A DNA stretch of 64,000 nt from Bacillus sp. 1780r2a1 (GTDB lineage Bacteria > Bacillota > Bacilli > Bacillales > Bacillaceae_H): NCBI GenBank assembly GCA_024134725.1, contig CP099863.1, positions 3,531,258-3,595,257 of the forward strand, given 5' to 3'. Positions 28,844 through 37,665 of this stretch are shown in pieces. The stretch's first letter is position 1; each line of letters begins with the position of its first letter. The position numbers and the translations under genes are program-made. The notes beneath the pieces are model-generated. The model was not told where the DNA came from. It did not search any database and saw nothing but the letters and a program-made list of their open reading frames with translations.

Positions 28844-29681
28844 GGTTCATTTCCTCCACGTTTAAACTAATATCAAGCGACTGCACAGAGTGGGTTAGAG
28901 CTCCTAAGGAAATATAATCTACACCCGTGTCTTTATATGAAGCTATGTTATTTAACGTCATCCCACCAGAAGCTTCTGTCATGATATGATTTGGTACAAG
29001 GGAAATCCATTCCTTAATTGTTTGTGGACGGCAGTTATCAAACATAATAACATCTACATCTGCTTCCACCGCTTCTTTTAGCTGTTCAAGGGTCTCTATC
29101 TCAACTTCTATCTTTACCATTGGTCCAACAGATTCTTTCACTTTTAAAACAGCTTTTTTAATAGAACCTGCATACGCAATATGATTGTCTTTTAACATGA
29201 CTCCGTCGTATAGGCCAAACCGATGATTTACTCCGCCTCCCATGCGAACAGCATACTTCTCTAACCCTCGAAGTCCAGGCGTCGTTTTACGCGTATCACA
29301 AATCTGTGTGTGCGTACCTTCCATCATTTTTCTCGCTTGAAAAGTCATTGTTGCAATACCACTCATGCGTTGAATAAGATTTAAAATAACGCGCTCTCCT
29401 GTTAAAATTGCTTGGATCGGTCCATGAACCTTTGCAATGATATCCCCAGCTTTAACATGTTCCCCGTCTCTTTTATACAGCTGAACTTCCGCTTGTTGAT
29501 TTATTAGGTAAAAGCCTTCTGCAATAATACTATCACCCACAAAGATCCCACTTTGCTTAGCAACAATTTCAGCGTATCCCGTTTCGTGACGTGAAAAAAT
29601 GGCTTCACTCGTCAAATCTTGATCTCCAATATCTTCAATGAAAAATTGATGAAGTAGTGTTTTAATCTTTAATGCATTCAC
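28830..29681 (-). CDS. nadC: Nicotinate-nucleotide pyrophosphorylase (carboxylating)
   Basis: A 283-residue quinolinate phosphoribosyltransferase that forms nicotinate mononucleotide from quinolinate and PRPP. Family segments visible are [45 protein letters not shown]-like EVEIETLEQ, and [10 protein letters not shown]. Start GTG 29681 with AGGGGA upstream. Its 3' end overlaps nadA, so the two are translationally linked. Confidence 0.97.
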   Translation of the reverse strand: MNALKIKTLLHQFFIEDIGDQDLTSEAIFSRHETGYAEIVAKQSGIFVGDSIIAEGFYLINQQAEVQLYKRDGEHVKAGDIIAKVHGPIQAILTGERVILNLIQRMSGIATMTFQARKMMEGTHTQICDTRKTTPGLRGLEKYAVRMGGGVNHRFGLYDGVMLKDNHIAYAGSIKKAVLKVKESVGPMVKIEVEIETLEQLKEAVEADVDVIMFDNCRPQTIKEWISLVPNHIMTEASGGMTLNNIASYKDTGVDYISLGALTHSVQSLDISLNVEEMNHELV

Positions 29682-29716
29682 AAAATCCCCTCTTTTCTGT
29701 CATTAATTATGCATAT

Positions 29717-31252
29717 TTAAGCCAGTACACCCTCTAAAGAATGAATAATCTTTTGTTTCTCCCAACTATGTTCCTTATATGGGAAATCAGATCGATAGTG
29801 AGCGCCTCTGCTTTCACATCGATTTATCGCTGAAGATGCTATAAGCTTTCCAAGCTTTAGCATTGCCATTCGCTGTCTTTGTTGCTTTGAATATGAAGTT
29901 ACGACTTTAAGCCTTAACAAATTCAGCTCATGTTCAAACCAATTTATTGCCTCCTGTAGACCAGCTGCATTTCTAATTATCCCTACGTGCTGCATCATAA
30001 CCGCTTGAATATCTACTTGGTTCATAGTGAAAGATTCCTCAAACCTTGAAACTTGCTCGTCTACTTTATAGTCTATGACTTGACGACTTTCTGTTGATAG
30101 GATATGTTCCCCTACTCGTCTACCGAATACGATACACTCTAACAACGAGTTGCTTGCTAAACGATTTGCACCATGCACCCCTGTACAAGCTACTTCTCCT
30201 ACAGCATAAAGATAAGGAATAGTCGTTTCTCCATGCTCGTTAACCTTTATTCCCCCCATCAAAAAGTGGGCTCCCGGTATGACTGGTATTCTTTTTTGAG
30301 AAAGGTCAATATTTGCTTTTTGACAAAGAGCTTTTATTGTTGGAAAGCGCTCATTAAACTTTTCTACCTCACTAATATCTAAAAAGACGTCTTTTCCTCT
30401 TTGCATTTGTTCAAAAACTGCTCTGGCTACAATATCTCGTGAAGATAGGTCTTCAAACGGCTGAATTCCTTTCATGAAGTACTCTCCATCTTCAGTTACG
30501 AGCACACCACCTTCACCACGCACAGCCTCTGATACCAATCCAACTGCATGATTCCCCTTTCGCAATAGCGTAGGGTGAAACTGAATAAATTCTAAATCTT
30601 CAAGTTCTGCTCCTGCATCATAAGCCAGCATCACCCCTTCTCCAGTGGCATGAACATGATTGGATGTATACTGATACAAGCCGCCAATTCCGCCAGTAGC
30701 CACTACAACGTGCTCTGCCAAATACGCTTGCATCTGTCCTCTTCTTCCTTCTCCAATGGCTCCAATGCAGCCTCTGTCGTCACAAATTAGCTTCTGAATG
30801 ACTTGATGCTCTATGATTTCAACATGAGGTAATACTCGCTTCTTTAAAAATGAAAATAGCAAAGCACCCGTTTTATCTCCTCCTGCATGCAAGATTCGAT
30901 TTAATCGATGAGCTCCTTCTCGACCAAAATGAAAATCTCCATTTTTCAACTGATCAAACTTCATTCCATCAGCGATAAAGTCCCATACGCAGCTAACACC
31001 TTCTTTAGCCAGTATATGTACTGTTTCTTCAATGCAGTGGCTACTTCCAGCTGCTAACGTATCATAAGCATGCTCTTGCCAGCCATCATGGTTTCCTACT
31101 GCCGCTGCAATTCCTCCCTGTGCCAATATAGAATTGTTTTCTTCTATACGCCCCTTTGTTACCATCGTGACTTTTTTATATGGATACAAAGCATAAGCCG
31201 TAGCTAAAGCTGCCAATCCACTCCCAATAATTAATACGTCCGTCTTATGCAT
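29717..31252 (-). CDS. nadB: L-aspartate oxidase
   Basis: A 511-residue FAD enzyme of the succinate dehydrogenase/fumarate reductase flavoprotein family. It oxidises L-aspartate to iminoaspartate for NadA. The N-terminal dinucleotide fold reads GSGLAA (10-15); HPTLL, HFLMGGI and GANRLASNSLLE are the active-site and FAD segments. First gene of the nadBCA operon, divergent from nifS. GAGGTGA precedes the ATG. Confidence 0.97.
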   Translation of the reverse strand: MHKTDVLIIGSGLAALATAYALYPYKKVTMVTKGRIEENNSILAQGGIAAAVGNHDGWQEHAYDTLAAGSSHCIEETVHILAKEGVSCVWDFIADGMKFDQLKNGDFHFGREGAHRLNRILHAGGDKTGALLFSFLKKRVLPHVEIIEHQVIQKLICDDRGCIGAIGEGRRGQMQAYLAEHVVVATGGIGGLYQYTSNHVHATGEGVMLAYDAGAELEDLEFIQFHPTLLRKGNHAVGLVSEAVRGEGGVLVTEDGEYFMKGIQPFEDLSSRDIVARAVFEQMQRGKDVFLDISEVEKFNERFPTIKALCQKANIDLSQKRIPVIPGAHFLMGGIKVNEHGETTIPYLYAVGEVACTGVHGANRLASNSLLECIVFGRRVGEHILSTESRQVIDYKVDEQVSRFEESFTMNQVDIQAVMMQHVGIIRNAAGLQEAINWFEHELNLLRLKVVTSYSKQQRQRMAMLKLGKLIASSAINRCESRGAHYRSDFPYKEHSWEKQKIIHSLEGVLA

Positions 31253-31290
31253 GCTTCACCTCTTATACTTCTGTTCATTTTCAAAACAAA

Positions 31291-31324
31291 AAATAAGACA
31301 TTAACTTTACATGTGTCTTGACAC
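31291..31324. promoter_or_regulatory. Probable NiaR/NadR operator between nadB and nifS
   Basis: GTGTC-TT-GACAC (31313-31324) is a 5-bp inverted repeat, and AAGACA (31296 region) with TGTCTT (31314-31319) forms an overlapping wider inverted repeat. The site covers the -35 box of nifS and lies about 60 bases from nadB. YrxA/NiaR of B. subtilis represses both divergent units when nicotinate is available; its gene is the second gene of the right-hand unit. The exact operator borders are inferred. Confidence 0.55.
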
Positions 31325-31346
31325 CTATATTTACATATTATTAAAT
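31318..31346 (+). promoter_or_regulatory. Sigma-A promoter of nifS-niaR
   Basis: TTGACA (31318-31323), 17-base spacer and TTAAAT (31341-31346). The -35 hexamer is part of the inverted repeat GTGTC-TT-GACAC, so a repressor bound there would block the promoter. Confidence 0.6.
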
Positions 31347-31389
31347 AAAAGACAAGATATTTTTTATTTTTAAGAAAAGAGGGAAAGCT

Positions 31390-32526
31390 ATGGTTTATCT
31401 TGATTATGCGGCAACCACGCCTATGAGTAAGGAATCAATCGAAGCATATAACACAGCTGCTATATCTTATTATGGAAACGCGAACAGTCTACATACGATT
31501 GGTACTCAAGCAGGGGACTTGCTTTCTTTATGTCGACACAAGCTCGCTTCTTTTATAAATGGAGATACGCAAGGTATACACTTTACAAGCGGAGGAACAG
31601 AGTCCAATATGCTGGCTATTCAATCTCTTCTTCAGCGTACGGAACATAGAGGAAAACATATTATAACGACTTCGTTAGAGCATGCTTCGGTCTTACGAGC
31701 GCTTTCTTCTTCTCAAAAAGTTGGTTACACCATTACTTATCTACCGGTTAATAAAGCTGGCGTTGTATCAATAGAAGCTTTGAAACAAGCAATTCAAGAA
31801 GATACGGTTCTTGTAGCCATTCAGCATGTCAATCACGAGCTTGGGTCCATTCAGCCAATCCAAGCTATTGGACAGTTGCTAAAAGAACACGGTATTTGGT
31901 TTCACTGTGACTGCGTGCAGTCATTTGGAAAAATACCAATTGACGTTGAAAAAGCAAGCATTGATAGTCTATCTGTAGCGAGTCATAAATTATATGGTCC
32001 TAAAGGAGTTGGATTTGTTTACATTCGCCCAGCCTCTGGTAAAAGCATTTCTAACCTAATTAATTTAGTTACAGAACACGATAGAGGTACTATGAATGTC
32101 CCAGGGATTGTAGCCTTTGCGACAGCTGCAGAACATGCCCATAACCAGTTAAAAAAATCTTACAACCACTTTGAGAACTTAAAATCGTATTTACTTACAC
32201 AAATTGAGGGCTTACAAGGGTTTGTTCAGATGGAAGCAAATAGTCCCGCTCATTTTCCAGGCATCATTGGACTAACGTTCCGCAACGTACAAGGTCAGTA
32301 TGTTATGTTACAATGTAATCGTCACAATATCGCAGTAGCAACCGGCAGTGCTTGTACAGTTCATAAACAAGCCCCTCTTCGTTCGTTACTAGCTATTGGA
32401 AAAAGCCCCGAGCAAGCCAAAAATTTTATTCGTATTTCCTTTAGTTTGCATACAACTACGGAAGATTTGGATGAACTAATGAAGGTGCTTCATTTATTAC
32501 ATAAAGAGATTATGAAGGAGCGGTAA
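31390..32526 (+). CDS. nifS: Cysteine desulfurase of the NAD locus (NifS)
   Basis: A 378-residue class V aminotransferase-fold enzyme taking sulfur from cysteine. PLP lysine K200 (SHKLYG) and the persulfide-forming C322 (GSACTVH) are present. In B. subtilis this NifS is needed for NAD synthesis, by building the NadA iron-sulfur cluster. The stretch that in housekeeping IscS reads GGxQExxxRxGT is shortened here to LVTEHDRGTMNV, a feature I take as typical of the NAD-linked branch. Co-transcribed with niaR (4 bases between). Divergent from nadB. Confidence 0.93.
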   Translation: MVYLDYAATTPMSKESIEAYNTAAISYYGNANSLHTIGTQAGDLLSLCRHKLASFINGDTQGIHFTSGGTESNMLAIQSLLQRTEHRGKHIITTSLEHASVLRALSSSQKVGYTITYLPVNKAGVVSIEALKQAIQEDTVLVAIQHVNHELGSIQPIQAIGQLLKEHGIWFHCDCVQSFGKIPIDVEKASIDSLSVASHKLYGPKGVGFVYIRPASGKSISNLINLVTEHDRGTMNVPGIVAFATAAEHAHNQLKKSYNHFENLKSYLLTQIEGLQGFVQMEANSPAHFPGIIGLTFRNVQGQYVMLQCNRHNIAVATGSACTVHKQAPLRSLLAIGKSPEQAKNFIRISFSLHTTTEDLDELMKVLHLLHKEIMKER

Positions 32527-32530
32527 AAGC

Positions 32531-33076
32531 ATGTCAGAAAATCAACGCAAAGTTTTAGGTGAAGAGCGACGAGAGCTCATTTTACAATGGTTAAAAACTG
32601 AGCAACAGCCTATGACGGGCAGTGAACTATCAAAGAGAACAAAGGTAAGCAGACAGGTAATTGTGCAAGATATCTCGCTCTTAAAGGCCCGTAATGAACC
32701 CATTCTAGCTACAAGCCAAGGCTATATTTATATGCAATCTCCTAACCAGGCATCCTCTCAGCAACGAATTATTGCTTGTCATCATGCACCTGAAGATACG
32801 GAAAAAGAGCTGTTTATGATTGTAGATCATGGAGTATGCGTAAAAGACGTAACCATTGAACATCCCGTGTACGGAGAACTCACGGCTTCAATGATGGTTC
32901 AAACTCGTAAAGATGTAGAAGCCTTTTTACAAAAGATTAACCAAACAAATGCAACGTATCTGTCGCAATTAACAGAAGGTACTCACCTTCATACACTTGA
33001 AGCTGACACTATTCAGAAGCTTGATGCAGCCTGCGAAGCACTTGAGCAAGCTGGCTACTTATTAAAGAGTGAATAA
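32531..33076 (+). CDS. niaR: Transcription repressor NiaR (NadR/YrxA) of NAD biosynthesis
   Basis: A 181-residue regulator with an N-terminal winged helix (about 8-65; GSELSKRTKVSRQVIVQDISLLK) and a C-terminal 3H domain. The 3H domain's histidines are visible around CHHAPEDTE, IEHPVYGE and THLHTLEA. In B. subtilis YrxA represses nadBCA and nifS-yrxA in response to nicotinic acid. Follows nifS closely and so would regulate its own operon through the site at 31291-31324. Confidence 0.93.
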   Translation: MSENQRKVLGEERRELILQWLKTEQQPMTGSELSKRTKVSRQVIVQDISLLKARNEPILATSQGYIYMQSPNQASSQQRIIACHHAPEDTEKELFMIVDHGVCVKDVTIEHPVYGELTASMMVQTRKDVEAFLQKINQTNATYLSQLTEGTHLHTLEADTIQKLDAACEALEQAGYLLKSE

Positions 33077-33108
33077 AAAATCCCGCTATATTTTATAGCG
33101 GGATTTTT
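33075..33108. terminator. Shared terminator of niaR and pheA
   Basis: AAAAAATCCCGCTAT (33075-33089) pairs with ATAGCGGGATTTTT (33095-33108). The pheA stop codon (33093-33095) is in the loop and its last sense codons form one arm, so coding sequence and terminator overlap. Confidence 0.85.
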
Positions 33109-33959
33109 CGGTCGAGTAACGTATGTGGGTAGCTTCCTAGAATAGCTACCTTACATCCAAGTGCTTCAAGTTCAGCAATAGCGCTTGGTATTAGCACCTC
33201 GTCCATTTCTTGTTCAATATCGACAATAAAGAAGTAATTTCCTAGTCCTGTCTTCATTGGTCTTGATTCAATTTTAGATAAATTCAACTTACGCCATGCA
33301 AATGCAGACAGTACTTGATGCAGTGCTCCAGCTTGATCCGATGGTAATGTAATCATTAAAGTCGTTTTGTAGCCATTCTCTTGCTCAAATGGCACAGCGC
33401 GAGTTCGGTCTTTATGGAGCACGACGAAACGAGTCGTATTATGATCATAATCATGAATATTGGGGCGTGCAATATGAAGCCCATACTCCTTAGCAGCTAA
33501 TCCGTTGGCAATTGCACCGACTACTTCTTCTGGGTTCTCGCTAACGTACTTTGCAGCAAATGCTGTTGATGTCATTTCTTCCACCGGAACATGTCCCAAG
33601 CTACCGTACAAAAACTTATGACACTGCGCAATGGCATGAGGATGTGAATACACAGTCTTAACCTCTTCCCATTTGTCTGCATGATTAGGATGAACCATTA
33701 AATGCTGACGAATCGGTAAAACAATCTCACCTACCACGGGAAGGCGATGCTCATGAATTAAATAATCAAGTGTTAAATTAACGGAACCTTCTAATGCATT
33801 TTCAAGCGGAACGATTCCATACTCTACGTCTTCGTTATACACCGCATCAATACAAGATGGAATAGTCTTAAAGGGAATCTGCTCATATTCTGAAAACACT
33901 TCTTGAACTGCTACATGTGTAAATGTTGCTTTTGGTCCTAAATATCCTACTTTCCCCAC
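33093..33959 (-). CDS. pheA: Prephenate dehydratase
   Basis: A 288-residue monofunctional prephenate dehydratase giving phenylpyruvate for phenylalanine synthesis. The N-terminus is GYLGPKATFTHVA; the catalytic TRF motif is in NTTRFVVL near residue 175; the C-terminal ACT domain (about 200-280) carries the phenylalanine-binding segments GALHQVL and IESRP. Downstream of pheB on the same strand; together with obgE and spo0B this gives the conserved spo0B-obg-pheB-pheA order. Confidence 0.96.
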   Translation of the reverse strand: MGKVGYLGPKATFTHVAVQEVFSEYEQIPFKTIPSCIDAVYNEDVEYGIVPLENALEGSVNLTLDYLIHEHRLPVVGEIVLPIRQHLMVHPNHADKWEEVKTVYSHPHAIAQCHKFLYGSLGHVPVEEMTSTAFAAKYVSENPEEVVGAIANGLAAKEYGLHIARPNIHDYDHNTTRFVVLHKDRTRAVPFEQENGYKTTLMITLPSDQAGALHQVLSAFAWRKLNLSKIESRPMKTGLGNYFFIVDIEQEMDEVLIPSAIAELEALGCKVAILGSYPHTLLDRKIPL

Positions 33960-33994
33960 GATTCTTCTCTCTCCTGTCTATGTCTGCTTTCTAG

Positions 33995-34444
33995 TTAAGC
34001 ACCTGAACCAAGGACTTCAACCTTGTCTACAAATGCAAGCCTTTTTAATTCTCGTAACAAATCGTTCAGCTCAACCTTCATGCTTGCAATATCTAAAGAG
34101 AGCGTAACATTTGCTCTTCCTTGTAGCGGAATGGTTTGGTGAATTGTTAACACATTACACCCCGAAGAGGCTACGACACTTAGTAAATGAGATAACGTAC
34201 CTGAGCGATCTTCCAGGTGAAAAAAGAGTGAAATAATTCGCTGTGTCACAACCGTTTGAAACGGGAACACAGTATCTCTATATTTATAAAAAGCACTCCT
34301 GCTTAAGTCAACCTCTTGAACTGCATCAGCTACGGAAGCTGATTTTCCACGTTCAATTAGCAGCTTTGCATCCAGCGTTTTCTTCATGGCTTCTGGCAAT
34401 ACATCTTCTCGTACTAAATAAAACTGCTTATCAGCCTTATCCAA
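33995..34444 (-). CDS. pheB: ACT domain protein PheB
   Basis: A 149-residue protein: an N-terminal helical part with a possible helix-turn-helix ([21 protein letters not shown], about 35-55) and a C-terminal ACT domain (about 70-145: [20 protein letters not shown]). Called PheB (UPF0735) from its constant place beside pheA; a direct role in phenylalanine synthesis is not established. Start TTG 34444 with GGGGAGGGG upstream. The N-terminal SAFYKY segment suggests it may be a regulator rather than an enzyme. Confidence 0.88.
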   Translation of the reverse strand: MDKADKQFYLVREDVLPEAMKKTLDAKLLIERGKSASVADAVQEVDLSRSAFYKYRDTVFPFQTVVTQRIISLFFHLEDRSGTLSHLLSVVASSGCNVLTIHQTIPLQGRANVTLSLDIASMKVELNDLLRELKRLAFVDKVEVLGSGA

Positions 34445-34473
34445 GTCAAGCCCCTCCCCTGTGACATGAATGA

Positions 34474-35760
34474 TTAGTCGATAAATTCGAACTCATATTC
34501 AAATAGCTTTACAATATCTCCATCTTTTGCGCCTCTTTCACGAAGCGCTTCGTCTATGCCCATACCACGAAGCTGGCGAGCAAAGCGGCGAACAGATTCG
34601 TCTCTTGAGAAATCGGTCATCTTGAACAGCTTTTCAACTTTTTCACCATCTAATACAAATGAACCATCGCTATCACGCGTAATGTGGAATTCTACTTCCT
34701 TCTTCTCGTGCTTGTAAAGTACGCGATGAGTTGATAAGTCTTCCTCTTCATGCATTGGGAATTCAGGCGTTGTATCTACAAGGTCAGCAACCGTAAACAA
34801 CAGTTCACGAATTCCATCACGCGTTGCAGCAGAGATAGGGAATACCTTCACTTCTTCTCCTACTTTTTCTTTAAAGCGCGCTAAATTTTCTTCCGCTTCT
34901 GGAATATCCATTTTATTTGCTACTACCACTTGCGGACGCTCTGTTAAGCGTAGGTTGTATTGGCGTAGCTCTTCATTAATTGTTAAATAGTCTTCATAAG
35001 GGTCACGACCTTCTAATCCAGACATGTCGACTACGTGAACAATAACACGCGTACGTTCAATATGGCGTAAAAACTGATGTCCTAAACCAACGCCTTCGTG
35101 TGCACCTTCAATTAAACCAGGTAGATCCGCCATAACAAAGCTACGGTTGTCTCCTGTTTCAACAACGCCTAAATTTGGTGCAAGCGTTGTAAAATGATAC
35201 TCGGCAATCTTTGGCTTAGCAGCAGACGTAACGGATAGTAGCGTTGATTTCCCTACGCTTGGAAATCCAACTAATCCAACATCAGCCAATACTTTTAGCT
35301 CAAGGATAACATCGCGCTCTTGCCCTGGCTCTCCGTTTTCAGAAAGCTCTGGAGCTGGGTTAGCCGGCGTTGCAAAACGCGTATTTCCTCGACCACCACG
35401 TCCCCCTTTTGCAATCACTGCACGCTGACCGTGTTCGACTAAATCTGCGACCGTTTCTTTTGTTTCCGCATCAATCACAACTGTTCCTGGTGGCACTTTA
35501 ACAATCATTGCTTCTGAATTACGACCATGCTGACCTTTTGACATACCGTGCTCACCACGATCTGCTTTAAAATGTCGCTTATAGCGGAAATCCATAAGTG
35601 TACGTAAGCCTTCTTCTACTTCAAAGATAACGTCTGCTCCGTGACCACCGTCACCCCCAGCAGGACCTCCCTTTGGCACATACTTTTCACGACGGAAGGC
35701 AACCATACCATTTCCTCCGTCGCCACCTTTCACATATACCTTGACCTGATCTACAAACAT
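34474..35760 (-). CDS. obgE: Ribosome-associated GTPase Obg
   Basis: A 428-residue essential GTPase that binds the 50S subunit and connects growth, stress and sporulation. Domains: glycine-rich Obg fold (1-158; [17 protein letters not shown]), G domain with P-loop GFPSVGKS (165-172), G3 DLPGL and G4 NKMD, and the C-terminal OCT domain (about 345-428). Lies 56 bases downstream of spo0B, the partner arrangement conserved in Bacillus. Confidence 0.97.
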   Translation of the reverse strand: MFVDQVKVYVKGGDGGNGMVAFRREKYVPKGGPAGGDGGHGADVIFEVEEGLRTLMDFRYKRHFKADRGEHGMSKGQHGRNSEAMIVKVPPGTVVIDAETKETVADLVEHGQRAVIAKGGRGGRGNTRFATPANPAPELSENGEPGQERDVILELKVLADVGLVGFPSVGKSTLLSVTSAAKPKIAEYHFTTLAPNLGVVETGDNRSFVMADLPGLIEGAHEGVGLGHQFLRHIERTRVIVHVVDMSGLEGRDPYEDYLTINEELRQYNLRLTERPQVVVANKMDIPEAEENLARFKEKVGEEVKVFPISAATRDGIRELLFTVADLVDTTPEFPMHEEEDLSTHRVLYKHEKKEVEFHITRDSDGSFVLDGEKVEKLFKMTDFSRDESVRRFARQLRGMGIDEALRERGAKDGDIVKLFEYEFEFID

Positions 35761-35816
35761 GTACTTTCACTCCGTTCTAGTTCATTCTTCTGTACACTTG
35801 TACAAAAGAGATCTAC

Positions 35817-36356
35817 TCATGTATTTATTTTAATTTGAATATTAAACTCAGTTGGAAGCATCTCTTGTTCAACGCATGTAAGCATTTGACCATATTCATA
35901 CCTACCGAGCTGTTCTTGTAAATTTTGCATATCCGTTAGTATTCCACTAAAATCAAAAAAGAAACGAGGTTCCTGCTCTTCTGTGCATAATGAAATACTC
36001 AAATAATTATCAGCATGATAATCAATATGAGATTCTAGCAAACCGGTTAAATAACGGCACCATCTGTATAATTCATTATCGTACTTTGATAAATCCTGAG
36101 CGTTTCCGAGCACTTCAAGCTCCAACCGAACCGCGTGGTTATACCAGTGATAAGTCATAACAAACCCTGTGAACAAACGCATATTCATGCTTGTCAATTT
36201 TGATTCGTGCTGTGACTCGTTCACGATTGTATTGATGATGTCGTTCGCTCGATCTATCCGATTCAGTGCTAAATTGCCTTTAATTAGCTGTATCTTGTTT
36301 AGCCAATCATGCCTAGCATATTTTAATACTTCGACAACATCCCACTCTTTTTTCAT
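35817..36356 (-). CDS. spo0B: Sporulation initiation phosphotransferase Spo0B
   Basis: A 179-residue phosphorelay protein that passes phosphate from Spo0F to Spo0A. The phosphorylated histidine is H16 in ARHDWLNKIQLIKGNL, matching the RHDWMNK segment of B. subtilis. A four-helix dimerisation region and a degenerate C-terminal kinase-like domain follow. The start is ATG 36356 (MKKEWDVVEV) with TTAGGAG upstream. This gives a shorter N-terminus than B. subtilis Spo0B by about 14 residues; the frame open to 36416 lacks a ribosome site. Confidence 0.92.
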   Translation of the reverse strand: MKKEWDVVEVLKYARHDWLNKIQLIKGNLALNRIDRANDIINTIVNESQHESKLTSMNMRLFTGFVMTYHWYNHAVRLELEVLGNAQDLSKYDNELYRWCRYLTGLLESHIDYHADNYLSISLCTEEQEPRFFFDFSGILTDMQNLQEQLGRYEYGQMLTCVEQEMLPTEFNIQIKINT

Positions 36357-36444
36357 TTTCGCACTCCTAACTAACTTTTGACTCGAGCATAAGTAACTTC
36401 TAGGCGATAAAAACATCTCGCATCATTGTTATTTAATATGTTCG

Positions 36445-36453
36445 ATTATAACA
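36445..36453 (-). promoter_or_regulatory. Extended -10 promoter element upstream of spo0B
   Basis: TG-T-TATAAT on the minus strand (36453-36445), about 90 bases before the spo0B start, with no good -35 box. Would start the spo0B-obgE-pheB-pheA unit downstream of the rpmA terminator. Confidence 0.45.
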
Positions 36454-36490
36454 AATTCCAGTGGAGAATAGGTGAATTATTCTACAAAAA

Positions 36491-36524
36491 GAAAACTCTA
36501 ACCTCCATTGAGGTTAGAGTTTTC
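36491..36524 (-). terminator. Terminator of rplU-prp-rpmA
   Basis: GAAAACTCTAACCTC (36491-36505) pairs perfectly with GAGGTTAGAGTTTTC (36510-36524) around a four-base loop, directly after rpmA. Confidence 0.88.
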
Positions 36525-36534
36525 TTTTCACAGC

Positions 36535-37177
<643 letters not shown>

Positions 37178-37189
37178 CAGATGCTAATC

Positions 37190-37498
37190 TTACGCGTTGA
37201 TAGCGTCGATAACAACTTTTGTGTAAGGTTGACGGTGACCTTGCTTACGACGATAGTTTTTCTTTGCTTTGTATTTGAATACAGTGATTTTCTTAGCACG
37301 ACCTTGTTTTTCAACTTTAGCCGTAACTGTTGCACCTTCAACAAATGGAGCACCAACTTTAACGTTGTCGCCACCTACAAATAATACTTTATCAAAAGTA
37401 ACTGTTTCGCCTTGTTCACCAGCAAGTTTTTCGATGTAGATTGCTTGACCAGCTTCTACTTTAATTTGTTTACCACCAGTTTCGATAATTGCGTACAT
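37190..37498 (-). CDS. rplU: Ribosomal protein bL21
   Basis: A 102-residue 50S protein that binds 23S rRNA. Family segments are [14 protein letters not shown] and the C-terminal [17 protein letters not shown]. The start is ATG 37498 with GGAGGTG upstream; three further codons upstream are open but have no support. First gene of rplU-prp-rpmA, preceded by a structured leader that may act in feedback control. Confidence 0.98.
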   Translation of the reverse strand: MYAIIETGGKQIKVEAGQAIYIEKLAGEQGETVTFDKVLFVGGDNVKVGAPFVEGATVTAKVEKQGRAKKITVFKYKAKKNYRRKQGHRQPYTKVVIDAINA

Positions 37499-37514
37499 TC
37501 TCTGCACCTCCTCT

Positions 37515-37600
37515 AAAAACTAAGACTCGCCATCACAGGTGTCCATATCGGACTTAAAACCTGTTCTGAGCGGTTGTAGCACGGGTGCTACAAACCAACA
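37515..37600 (-). promoter_or_regulatory. Structured leader of rplU (L21 leader type)
   Basis: The 5' untranslated region of about 100 bases on the minus strand contains a stable hairpin (TTTGTAGCAC with GTGCTACAA, 37596-37574). A second pairing set follows (CAGGTTTTAAGTCC and GGACACCTG, about 37565-37536). It ends just before the ribosome site. Location and architecture match the L21 leader described for Firmicutes, thought to bind L21. Assignment by position and folding; not aligned to a covariance model. Confidence 0.7.
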
Positions 37601-37606
37601 TATTAA

Positions 37607-37636
37607 ATCTTACTACAGTATGAAGGTAAGTGTCAA
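37607..37636 (-). promoter_or_regulatory. Sigma-A promoter of rplU-prp-rpmA
   Basis: TTGACA (37636-37631), 18-base spacer and TAAGAT (37612-37607) on the minus strand, with the start expected near 37600. It lies only 30 bases after the rng stop codon. Confidence 0.7.
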
Positions 37637-37665
37637 TTAGATTTGTAACTTTATTCGTAAAAAGA

